DNA of 64,000 nt from Chloroflexi bacterium GWB2_54_36 (GTDB taxonomy: Bacteria > Chloroflexota > Anaerolineae > Anaerolineales > Anaerolineaceae). Below are positions 1 through 8,254 of this stretch, in pieces. The position numbers and the translations under genes were made by a program. The stretch is taken from contig MGMG01000088.1 in the NCBI GenBank assembly GCA_001796355.1, forward strand, positions 1-64,000, in the 5' to 3' direction. Under the pieces are notes generated by a model, which searched no databases, had not been told where the DNA came from, and saw nothing but the letters and a program-made list of their open reading frames with translations. Each line of letters starts with the position of its first letter. Position 1 is the stretch's first letter.

Positions 1-1
1 A

Positions 2-205
2 AGCCGGGCTTCCGCCAAAGCAGCCGACACCAACGTAACCCTCAATATCGACCTTCCCGGCAATGTCAACATGGATACGCTCAAATGCGAGTCGTGCGGG
101 GGCACGCTCAAACCCGAAGACATCAAAATGGTTGCCGGGGCGCCGGTCGTTACCTGCCCCTGGTGCCACACAACCTACCAGTTAACCGAAGAACCCAAGT
201 GGTAA
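2..205 (+). CDS. C-terminal part of a zinc-ribbon protein (5' end outside window)
   Basis: Open frame from base 2 to TAA 203-205: ...MDTLKCESCGGTLKPEDIKMVAGAPVVTCPWCHTTYQLTEEPKW*, with two CxxC pairs. Confidence 0.7.
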   Translation, partial: SRASAKAADTNVTLNIDLPGNVNMDTLKCESCGGTLKPEDIKMVAGAPVVTCPWCHTTYQLTEEPKW

Positions 206-234
206 CTTTATAACTTATATCAGGGAGGTGCTTA

Positions 235-1929
235 ATGCACAGGATTCGGGGTGCTCTCCTGCTGCTTATCGCGCTGATTTTGCTGGCTAGCCCGTCGCCA
301 GCTCTGGCGCAAAATTATTCCTTCGAAGTCCCAGTTCAAAATGTCAGCGTCTTTGTCAATTCAGATGGAACCATCAGTCTGGATTATGTTATCACGTTTG
401 CCAATGAGCCTAACGCTGACCCGATCGACATCGTCGATGTTGGCATGCCCAATTACGATTATGAACTGTACAGCATCAGCGCCACGATCGAAGGCGCGCC
501 GGTTGACCGCATCGCCGACTCTGAATATGTCAGCCCGGGCGTAGAATTCCATCTGGGATCCAATGCGATCCAGCCTGGACAAAGCGGCACACTGCACGTC
601 CAGGTGGGCGTGGTGCGTAATGCATTAGGCGCCGGTTCACAGGAAGAAACCGAACCTTACGCCAGTCTGGTGTTCACCCCCAGTTGGTTCGATTCAAGCT
701 TTGCGCGCGGCAAAACCAATTACACCCTCAGCATCATTCTGCCGCCCGGTATGGAGCCGGAGCAGCCGCGCTACCACACCCCGTCCGGCAATTGGCCGGG
801 CGCAGATGAACCGGTATCCAGTTACGATGATCAAAATCGGGTGGTGTATACCTGGACTGCTGACAACGCTGACGCATCAACCACTTATGAATTCGGCGCC
901 AGCTTCCCCATGGCCCTGGTGCCTGCCGAAGTGGTGGTAGCGACTGAAACTCCCAACACCCGCAGCTTTTCATTGGATTCAATCATTCCTTTTCTGTGCT
1001 TCGGCGGTTTTTTCGCGCTAATCGTTGGTCTTGGCATCGCCGGTTCAAAAGCCGCTGAAAAGCGTAAATTGCAGTACATGCCGCCCAAAATTGCGGTTGA
1101 AGGCCACGGCATCAAGCGCGGCTTGACTGCCGTCGAGGCTGCAATCTTGATGGAGCAGCCGCTCGATAAAGTCATGAGCATGATTCTGTTTAGCGTGCTG
1201 AAAAAAGGCGCGGCTACTGTCGTCACGCGCGAACCGCTCAAGCTGGAAGTCGTCAGTCCGCTGCCTGAAAACCTGCAGCCGTATGAGGTGGATTTCTGCA
1301 AAGCATTCGAAAGCGAAGACAAAGCTGCCCGGCGCCGCGAACTGCAATCCGTGACCGTTGGCCTGGTCAAATCGATCTCCGAAAAGATGAAAGGGTTCAG
1401 CCGCAAAGAAACAATCGAGTATTACACGGCGATCATGGAAAAAGCCTGGTCGCAGGTCACTGCCGCGGACACCCCCGAGATCAAATCCGAGACCTACGAG
1501 CAGGTAATGGAATGGACCATGCTCGACAAAGAATGGTCTGGGCGCACCCAGCAATCCTTCGGCCCGCAGCCGGTCTTCGTACCGACTTGGTGGTGGCGCT
1601 TTGATCCTGCCATGCGCACGAGCGGTGGCGGCGGCATGGCCGCAGCCTCGCTTCCTTCCATGCCGTCAACCGGTCAGGGCGGCTCGATCAACCTGCCTAA
1701 ACTGCCAGGCTCTGACTTTGCCGCCTCGATGGTCAATGGCGCCCAGGCGTTCTCAGCCAGCGTGGTCGGCAATCTGACCACCTTCACCGACACCATCACG
1801 AATAAAACCAATCCCGTGCCCAAGACCACCTATACCCGCTCCGGCGGGTCGGGCGGCGGCGGTCGTTCTTGCGCCTGCGCGTGCGCCTGCGCCGGTTGTG
1901 CCTGCGCCTGTGCCGGTGGCGGACGGTAA
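235..1929 (+). CDS. DUF2207-like exported/membrane protein with Cys-Ala repeat C-terminal tail
   Basis: Signal peptide, beta-rich ectodomain, TM segment (IIPFLCFGGFFALIVGLGIAG), cytosolic domain, Gly-rich linker, then SCACACACAGCACACAGGGR. RBS ggaggtg upstream. Confidence 0.75.
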   Translation: MHRIRGALLLLIALILLASPSPALAQNYSFEVPVQNVSVFVNSDGTISLDYVITFANEPNADPIDIVDVGMPNYDYELYSISATIEGAPVDRIADSEYVSPGVEFHLGSNAIQPGQSGTLHVQVGVVRNALGAGSQEETEPYASLVFTPSWFDSSFARGKTNYTLSIILPPGMEPEQPRYHTPSGNWPGADEPVSSYDDQNRVVYTWTADNADASTTYEFGASFPMALVPAEVVVATETPNTRSFSLDSIIPFLCFGGFFALIVGLGIAGSKAAEKRKLQYMPPKIAVEGHGIKRGLTAVEAAILMEQPLDKVMSMILFSVLKKGAATVVTREPLKLEVVSPLPENLQPYEVDFCKAFESEDKAARRRELQSVTVGLVKSISEKMKGFSRKETIEYYTAIMEKAWSQVTAADTPEIKSETYEQVMEWTMLDKEWSGRTQQSFGPQPVFVPTWWWRFDPAMRTSGGGGMAAASLPSMPSTGQGGSINLPKLPGSDFAASMVNGAQAFSASVVGNLTTFTDTITNKTNPVPKTTYTRSGGSGGGGRSCACACACAGCACACAGGGR

Positions 1930-1944
1930 AAAGGATTTTTATTA

Positions 1945-3312
1945 ATGGTAAAACGCATTTCGAACCTGTTCCCGCGCTTTCTTATAGGCGGCGGTGCCCA
2001 AGTGCCCGGTCTGCCCAAATCCGGGGTTTACCACTACAGCCGGGAGGACCGCGGCGGCAAAGCCCGCATCCATTTGCGCCTGGAAGCGGATGGACATGGG
2101 CTGCTGCTGGTCAACGCCAACCGCGCCTTTCACCTCAACCCCACCGCCGCCCTGATGGCCTACCTGGCGCTGGAAAAAGTCCCCCAGCCGACCGCGGTGC
2201 GCGCCATCACCCGCCAGTTCAAAGTTCCCGCTGAGGAAGCCTTTCTTGACTATGCACAGTTCATCCCGCAATTGGATGAACTTACTGCCCCCGACGGCGC
2301 CTGCCCGGTGCATGACCTGGAGCTGGAAGTGCTGGCGCCGTTCTCGCAGCACCCTTCCGCGCCATACCGCATGGACCTGGCGCTGACCTACCGCTGCAAC
2401 AACAACTGCGCGCACTGCTACAATGCCCGGCCGCGCAACTTCCCCGAGATGGATACCGTTGCCTGGAAGCGCACCCTTGATCTGCTTTGGAAAATCGGCA
2501 TCCCGCACATCGTGTTCACCGGCGGCGAGCCTACCCTGCGCCCGGACCTGCCCGAGCTGATCGCCCACGCCGAAGGCCTGGGTCAGATCACCGGCATCAA
2601 TACCAACGGACGTAAACTGAAGGACCCAGCCTTCGTCCAGCAACTGGTGGATGCCGGCCTGGACCACGTGCAAATCACGCTCGAATCCCATGACCCCGCC
2701 ATTCATGACGCCATGGTCGCGCCGCACGGCGCCTGGCAGGAAACGGTCGCCGGAGTGCGCAACGCGCTGGCTACCCGCCTGTTCGTCATGACCAATTCCA
2801 CCTTGCTGCAGGCCAATGCGCCGTACTTATCGCAGACGCTGGACTTTCTGGCCGAGCTTGGCGTGCCGACCGTCGGCCTGAATGCATTGATCTACTCCGG
2901 ACGCGGCGCGAAAGTCGGCACCGGGTTGCCTGAGTCCGCCCTGCCGCCGCTGCTGGAGATTGCCCGCCAGAAGACGGATTCCGCCGCCCAGCGCTTGATC
3001 TGGTACACGCCTACCCAATACTGCAATTTTGACCCGGTGCAAATGGAATTGGGCGTCAAGGGTTGTTCGGCAGCGCTCTACAACATGTGCATCGAACCCG
3101 ATGGCGGTGTGCTGCCCTGCCAGTCCTACTATACCGCGCTCGGCAACATCCTGACAGACCCCTGGGATAGCATCTGGAACCATGACCTGGCGCTCAGCCT
3201 GCGCGAACGCCGCAACCTGCCCTCGGAGTGTAATTCCTGTGCCTTATTGGCCGAATGCGGCGGAGGTTGCCCGCTGGCGCGCACCGAAGAAACCGTCGTC
3301 ACGCCCGTTTAG
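1945..3312 (+). CDS. Radical SAM/SPASM protein with N-terminal PqqD-like (RRE) domain
   Basis: CxxxCxxC (YRCNNNCAHCY), FTGGEPTLRPDL, SPASM-type cysteines (GCSAALYNMCIEPDGGVLPCQ...CNSCALLAECGGGC); PqqD-like N-terminus (LVNANRAFHLNPTAALMAYLAL). Confidence 0.9.
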   Translation: MVKRISNLFPRFLIGGGAQVPGLPKSGVYHYSREDRGGKARIHLRLEADGHGLLLVNANRAFHLNPTAALMAYLALEKVPQPTAVRAITRQFKVPAEEAFLDYAQFIPQLDELTAPDGACPVHDLELEVLAPFSQHPSAPYRMDLALTYRCNNNCAHCYNARPRNFPEMDTVAWKRTLDLLWKIGIPHIVFTGGEPTLRPDLPELIAHAEGLGQITGINTNGRKLKDPAFVQQLVDAGLDHVQITLESHDPAIHDAMVAPHGAWQETVAGVRNALATRLFVMTNSTLLQANAPYLSQTLDFLAELGVPTVGLNALIYSGRGAKVGTGLPESALPPLLEIARQKTDSAAQRLIWYTPTQYCNFDPVQMELGVKGCSAALYNMCIEPDGGVLPCQSYYTALGNILTDPWDSIWNHDLALSLRERRNLPSECNSCALLAECGGGCPLARTEETVVTPV

Positions 3313-3349
3313 CCCACAATTTTCATCGCCTGGGATGGAGGAAAGAAAA

Positions 3350-4522
3350 ATGGATAAAATTCGCAGTTATTTGAGTCGTTTTTTCACTCAACAGACGCCC
3401 CTTCCTCCTGGCGTGCATCACTACCAGTCGCCGCCGGACGTGCCGGTACCTTTTCGATTGCACCTGCGCATCGAGGAAGGCGGCGAGGGCATTTTGATCG
3501 TCAATGCCTCCACCGTGCTGCACCTCAACCAGACTGCCACCGAGTACGCCTATCACCTGCTGCATCAGACGCCCCCCGGCGAGGTTGCAACTGCAATTGC
3601 CAAACGCTATCGTGTGAGCGTCTCGGACGCACTGCAGGATTTTCAGAATTTCTCGCAGCGGGTCGTTACACTGGTGGAAACGCCTGATCTTGACCCAAGC
3701 ACCTACCTCGATTTCGAGCGCACTGCCCCGCATTCGCAAAAGTTGATGGCGCCTTTGCGCCTGGACTGCGCCCTGACTTATGAGACCTCCGACCGGCAGT
3801 CCGTTGTCAGCGCCCCGGTTGACCGCGTCCACCGCAACCTGACCACCGAGGAATGGGTCGCCGTTCTGGATAAAGCCTGGGACGCCGGCATCCCGCATGT
3901 GATTTTCACCGGCGGCGAGCCTACCCTGCGTCCCGATCTGGTTGAACTGATCACCCATGCCGAACAGCTTGGCATGGTCGCCGGAGTGCTCAGCGACGGT
4001 CTGCGTTTCTCCGAAACCGGCTACCTGCACTCCGTGCTGCAGGCTGGCCTGGACCACCTGATGCTGGTGCTGGATCCTGCCGAGGAGCAATCCTGGGAGG
4101 CGCTGCGCGATACCCTGGCCGAAGATTTATTTGTGACCGTGCACCTGACCGTCACTGAACGCAACGCCTCAGAGATTCCCGCCATTCTGGAACGTCTGGC
4201 CGGGTTGAAGGTCGCATCCTTGAGCCTGAGCGAGGCTTCGGGCGCGCTCAAGCCCGTACTGGAATCCGCCCGCGAGCTGGCTGCCCATCATCACATCGAG
4301 TTGGTCTGGGACATTCCGGTGCCCTATTCGCAATTGAATCCGGTTACGTTGGAGTTGAATGCAGTTGGCGAACATATCGCTGGCGCTGGCCGCTCCTGGT
4401 TGTACGTCGAGCCCGACGGCGATGTACTGCCGCGCCAGGGTTCCAACGCTATCCTTGGCAATCTACTGAACGACCCGTGGGAGCAGATCTGGCAGCGGGC
4501 GCGCGAAGTCGCCCCGGTCTAG
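3350..4522 (+). CDS. Catalytically degenerate radical SAM/SPASM paralogue (pseudo-maturase) with PqqD-like domain
   Basis: Start re-assigned from 3182 to ATG 3350 behind ggaggaaag. Aligns along its length with the upstream rSAM (LNQTATEYAYHLL; FTGGEPTLRPDL; VEPDGDVLPRQ...LNDPWEQIW), but CxxxCxxC and SPASM cysteines are absent. Confidence 0.85.
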   Translation: MDKIRSYLSRFFTQQTPLPPGVHHYQSPPDVPVPFRLHLRIEEGGEGILIVNASTVLHLNQTATEYAYHLLHQTPPGEVATAIAKRYRVSVSDALQDFQNFSQRVVTLVETPDLDPSTYLDFERTAPHSQKLMAPLRLDCALTYETSDRQSVVSAPVDRVHRNLTTEEWVAVLDKAWDAGIPHVIFTGGEPTLRPDLVELITHAEQLGMVAGVLSDGLRFSETGYLHSVLQAGLDHLMLVLDPAEEQSWEALRDTLAEDLFVTVHLTVTERNASEIPAILERLAGLKVASLSLSEASGALKPVLESARELAAHHHIELVWDIPVPYSQLNPVTLELNAVGEHIAGAGRSWLYVEPDGDVLPRQGSNAILGNLLNDPWEQIWQRAREVAPV

Positions 4523-4530
4523 GCAGATCT

Positions 4531-5262
4531 GTGGACTGGCACGCCCGCTACACCCAGCAGGCCGGCTGGACCGCTCAGATTCGCCGCTATCTCTACGAAA
4601 AAGGCGGTCTCGCCAAGACCGCCTGCGTCCTTGAACCCGGCTGCGGTACCGGCGCCGTGCTGGCGGACTGCCCCGCCGGAGCGCTGCACGGCCTGGACTG
4701 GGATGCGCAGCATTTGCAGGTCGCACAGCGCGCCGTCCCGCGCGCCCGTCTGGTGCGCGCCAACGCGGTCACCCTGCCGTATGCCACCGCCAGCTTTGAC
4801 GCCTGCCTGACGCATTATTTCCTGCTGTGGGTGGATGCCGCCCGCGTGCTGGCGGAAATGCGGCGCGTCACTCGTCCAGGCGGCGTGATTCTGGCGCTGG
4901 CAGAACCCGATTACGGCGCGCGCATCGACTGCCCGGCCGAGCTGGCTGAAATTGGCCAGCTTCAGGGATCAGCGCTGGAGCGCCAGGGCGCCGACCCACG
5001 TATGGGTCGTAAATTGGCTGCACTGTTCGCCGCCGCCGGGCTGCAGCAGGTCACCATCGGCGTCATGGGCGGGGAATGGAGCGCCCGTCAGTTCGAGGAC
5101 GGTTGGGATCTGGAATGGGCGGCGCTGGAAGCCGATTTGGCCGGCAGCCTGCCCGCCGAACGCCTTGCAGAGCTGCGCCGGATTGACGCCACCGCCTGGC
5201 AGCACGGTGAGCGCATCCTCTTTGTGCCAACCTTCTACGCCATCGGCTGGGTGCCGGAATAG
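4531..5262 (+). CDS. Class I SAM-dependent methyltransferase
   Basis: VLEPGCGTGAVLADCPAGALHGLDWDAQHLQVAQ motif I; likely GTG start at 4531, 8 bp after the preceding stop. Confidence 0.8.
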   Translation: MDWHARYTQQAGWTAQIRRYLYEKGGLAKTACVLEPGCGTGAVLADCPAGALHGLDWDAQHLQVAQRAVPRARLVRANAVTLPYATASFDACLTHYFLLWVDAARVLAEMRRVTRPGGVILALAEPDYGARIDCPAELAEIGQLQGSALERQGADPRMGRKLAALFAAAGLQQVTIGVMGGEWSARQFEDGWDLEWAALEADLAGSLPAERLAELRRIDATAWQHGERILFVPTFYAIGWVPE

Positions 5263-5308
5263 ATCGTATTTTTTTCGTTTGGGCGATGCATTCAGAAGTT
5301 TTGCGTAG

Positions 5309-5514
5309 GGTGCGTTCGACCGAACGAACAATTTGCTAATCTGTGGAACAGTATTCTTTTTATATACTAACGGGTCGAACGCACCGTCAAATGCCGGATT
5401 GCTTTGCGGCAAATGGGTACGTTCGCCCCGACTGAAAGGTGTGTTTGATCTCATGCGTGATTGCCAATCTGCAATACGATATTCTTCTGGTGTGTTAACG
5501 CGTCGAACGCAACC
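5309..5514. repeat. Small intergenic repeat/inverted repeat cluster (GGTGCGTTCGACC / GGTCGAACGCACC / GTCGAACGCAACC)
   Basis: 13-bp perfect inverted repeat 5309-5321 vs 5373-5385; third imperfect copy 5502-5514 with similar upstream sequence (TTGCYAATCTG...ATTCTT). Confidence 0.6.
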
Positions 5515-5652
5515 GTTGAAGGTCGTTTTTGGGGGCCAATTCAGCCGCTGCGGCCCACCATGAAAACCCTAAAATTGAGCAGAAAAAAATGGATCCCGAA
5601 CGAGCAGTTATAATATTGGTTCTGATCATCCTTCCTTGCAGAGGAAATTTTA

Positions 5653-6135
5653 ATGGCGTATAAACAGGCAAAAAACCCAACCACTCCGATCATCCTGATG
5701 ATTTTGGGCTCCGTAATCATTCTGGGCGTCGTCATCTGGCAGACAATCAAGGTGCTTGGCCCGGAAACCACGGCAGCGCAACCTGGCCCTGTTCCAACTA
5801 CCGAAATCCCATTCCCGGAAGTAGCGCGAATTTCGCTGCAAGATGCCAAATCCGCCTACGATGACGGTTCGGCGGTTTTTGTGGATGTGCGCGACCCTGA
5901 ATATTATTCAGCGGGTCATGTTTCCGGAGCGCTCAACATACCCTACAGCCAGGTGAGCCGTCGCATGAACGAGCTGGACAAGAACCAGTGGATTATCACT
6001 TACTGTACCTGACCAGCCGAGGAATCGAGCGCCGGTGCGGCACTCATCCTGCAAGAAAATGGTTTCACCAATATCCAGGCGATCTTAGGCGGATTTGCTG
6101 CCTGGCGGGACGCGGGTTATCCCGTCGAGCCGTAA
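5653..6135 (+). CDS. Membrane-anchored rhodanese-like protein with in-frame TGA at 6010-6012 (candidate selenocysteine; otherwise a nonsense-interrupted pseudogene)
   Basis: N-terminal TM, VFVDVRDPEYYSAGHVSGALNIP, then ITYCT-TGA-PAEESSAGAALILQENGFTNIQAILGGFAAWRDAGYPVEP*; homologous sequence continues in frame to TAA 6133-6135. Confidence 0.7.
6021..6049 (+). promoter_or_regulatory. Candidate bacterial SECIS hairpin downstream of TGA
   Basis: GGA-AUC-GAG-C-GCC-[GGUGC]-GGC-A-CUC-A-UCC; the loop starts with GGU, 21 nt after the TGA. Confidence 0.45.
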
Positions 6136-6273
6136 CCCTCACAGTCTGGCGGTCATTTAGTCTGGTAACACACAGTATTTCCCTATTCGAAAGACGTCTA
6201 TTCTTGTCCGCTTTTGGTATAATTACTTACGGAATCCATTGAATCGAACTTCAATTCAATATTCACCTTTTTA

Positions 6274-6437
6274 GGGAAGAGACCATACACTGGCACCGAA
6301 GGGGCAAAGCGGTTGGAAGCGCATCCACCGCTGAATCTCTCAGGTAAAAGGACCCTAAACAGAGAAACCTCTGGAAAGCCTGCAAGCACCCAAGGGGCAA
6401 GCTCAGTTCAACTGGGCGAATCTCACCGGTCAGAAAC
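6274..6437 (+). ncRNA. Tandem glycine riboswitch
   Basis: Two aptamer-like modules (CACCGAAGGGGCAAA...TGAATCTCTCAGGTAAAAGGAC...; CACCCAAGGGGCAAG...CGAATCTCACCGGTCAGA) directly upstream of gcvH. Confidence 0.93.
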
Positions 6438-6475
6438 AGAGGACACACCGCTCCACGCGCTGTGTCCTCTTTCTG
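6438..6475 (+). terminator. Riboswitch expression-platform hairpin
   Basis: AGAGGACACA / TGTGTCCTCT perfect 10-bp stem followed by TTCTG, overlapping the 3' side of aptamer 2. Confidence 0.65.
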
Positions 6476-6512
6476 TAAAATTCCCATGTCCATATCCTAA
6501 GGAGGAAGAAAT

Positions 6513-6902
6513 ATGAAAATCCCGGGCGACCTGAAATATTCTAAGACGGATGAGTGGGTCAAAGTCGATGGCAAGGCGGCCATCATCGGAATCACTGACT
6601 ATGCGCAGTCTCAGCTTTCCGATATCGTCTATTTCGAGTTCAAAGTGGATGCCGGAGAAAACGTAAAAAAGGGCGGTACCGCCGCGACGGTTGAATCGGT
6701 CAAAGCTGCTGCGGATGTTAACTTCCCGGTATCCGGCAAAGTGGTTGAGCTCAATGAGTCGGTGGTTGACCAATTCGAAGGCATCAACTCCAAACCGTAT
6801 GACACCTGGTTCCTGAAGGTTGAAATGAGCGACCTGGGTGACCTGAATGCGCTCATGGATGCCGCCGAGTACGAGAAATACTGCGCGGAACGCGGACACT
6901 AA
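6513..6902 (+). CDS. gcvH: Glycine cleavage system H protein
   Basis: MKIPGDLKYSKTDEWVKVDGKAAIIGITDYAQSQLSDIVYFE; lipoyl-lysine motif GGTAATVESVKAAADV; strong RBS. Confidence 0.95.
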   Translation: MKIPGDLKYSKTDEWVKVDGKAAIIGITDYAQSQLSDIVYFEFKVDAGENVKKGGTAATVESVKAAADVNFPVSGKVVELNESVVDQFEGINSKPYDTWFLKVEMSDLGDLNALMDAAEYEKYCAERGH

Positions 6903-8254
6903 TGTTTATTCCCCATACTGACTCCGAAAGGGAGGAGATGCTGAAGGAAATAGGCGTGGGCTCTATGGCAGAGCTGTTTAACGCCGTTCCCAAGGATTTT
7001 CGCTTCCCTAAACTTAACCTCCCGCCAGCTCTCACTGAAATGGAAATTATGGCGGAACTGTCTGAACTCGCGTCGGTCAATGAATCCACGCGCGAATTAA
7101 TCTGCTTCCTGGGCGCTGGAGCCTATAACCATTACATTCCGGCCGCAGTGGATGCAATAATTCGCCGCGGTGAATTCCTCACCGCGTACACCCCTTACCA
7201 GCCCGAAGTATCGCAGGGAACCTTGCAGGCTATTTTTGAATATCAAAGCCTGATTGCCTTGTTGACCGGGATGGAAGTCAGCAACGCCTCGCATTATGAC
7301 GGTGCAACTGCCGCCGCCGAAGCCGCGGTGCTGGCATACCACCAATTCCGCGGCAAACGCACGCGCATCGTGCTATCGCCAGCCGTCAACCCGCAATACC
7401 GGGCGGTGCTGCGCACCTATATGTCCGGTTACGAAAGGCTGGAAATCGTCGGGGATGAAGCCGGTTCGTCGCCTTTTACCTCGGTCGATGATCTCGCCAA
7501 ATTGGTTGACATGAACACCTCGCTGGCCCTGGTTCAATACCCGGATTTCTTCGGGCGCATTCAGGACCTGACAGCTTTTGCGCAAAAAGTGCATGAAGCT
7601 GGCGCTTTGTTGGCGGTTGCCATTAACCCGACTGCTCTGGCCATGCTCAAAACCCCTGGTGATTTTGGCGCCGACATCGTCGTTGGTGAAGGCCAGCCGC
7701 TCGGCATCCCGCTTTCCTACGGCGGGCCGTACCTCGGCTTGTTTGCCGCCAAAAAAGAGCTGGTTCGTAAAATGGCTGGACGTCTGGTTGGCGAAACGCA
7801 GGACGAAAAAGGCCAACGCGGCTATGTATTGACATTGACCGCCCGCGAGCAGCACATTCGCCGCGAAAAAGCCACCTCCAACATCTGCACCAACCAGGGG
7901 CTAATGGCTCTGACTTCCGCGGTTTACCTCAGCCTGCTGGGAAAACACGGCCTCCGCAAAGTGGCTGAGTTGTGCTTCCACAAAGCCCATTATGCCGCCG
8001 AAAAAATTGGCAAACTCCCCGGCTTTGAAGTGCAAACCAGCACGCCCTTCTTCCACGAGTTCGTGGTAAAAACTCCGGCTCCGGTCGCTGATATCAATTT
8101 GCACCTGTTGGATCATGGCATCCTGGGCGGATATGACCTCGGCAAGGATTACCCGGGATTGGACAATCACATGCTGATCGCCGTTACCGAAATGAATACC
8201 CGCGAGGACATCGACATTCTGTGCGAAGTTCTGGAGGAGTTCAACCATGGCTGA
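6902..8254 (+). CDS. gcvPA: Glycine dehydrogenase (decarboxylating) subunit 1
   Basis: MFIPHTDSEREEMLKEIGVGSMAELFNAVP; YTPYQPEVSQGTLQAIFEYQS; TAATG overlap with gcvH. Confidence 0.95.
   Translation: MFIPHTDSEREEMLKEIGVGSMAELFNAVPKDFRFPKLNLPPALTEMEIMAELSELASVNESTRELICFLGAGAYNHYIPAAVDAIIRRGEFLTAYTPYQPEVSQGTLQAIFEYQSLIALLTGMEVSNASHYDGATAAAEAAVLAYHQFRGKRTRIVLSPAVNPQYRAVLRTYMSGYERLEIVGDEAGSSPFTSVDDLAKLVDMNTSLALVQYPDFFGRIQDLTAFAQKVHEAGALLAVAINPTALAMLKTPGDFGADIVVGEGQPLGIPLSYGGPYLGLFAAKKELVRKMAGRLVGETQDEKGQRGYVLTLTAREQHIRREKATSNICTNQGLMALTSAVYLSLLGKHGLRKVAELCFHKAHYAAEKIGKLPGFEVQTSTPFFHEFVVKTPAPVADINLHLLDHGILGGYDLGKDYPGLDNHMLIAVTEMNTREDIDILCEVLEEFNHG

Noticed and set aside
1861-1926. CA-rich tail as a simple DNA repeat or sequencing artefact
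   Set aside because: Synonymous codon variation and an interrupting Gly argue for protein-level selection, although this cannot be proven here
1942-2727. 261-aa antisense ORF opposite the radical SAM gene
   Set aside because: GC-rich antisense open frame; the plus-strand protein has unambiguous rSAM motifs and a fitting RBS, and the antisense product has no recognisable domain
3182-3349. Track start of the pseudo-rSAM ORF at 3182
   Set aside because: It would overlap 130 bp of the upstream gene; ATG 3350 has GGAGGAAAG and aligns with the N-terminus of the paralogue
5333-5563. 76-aa ORF in the intergenic repeat region
   Set aside because: Composed of repeat units, no RBS or domain signal
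5988-6242. 84-aa ORF overlapping the rhodanese TGA in another frame
   Set aside because: The rhodanese homology continues in the original frame; this frame gives low-complexity sequence without a domain
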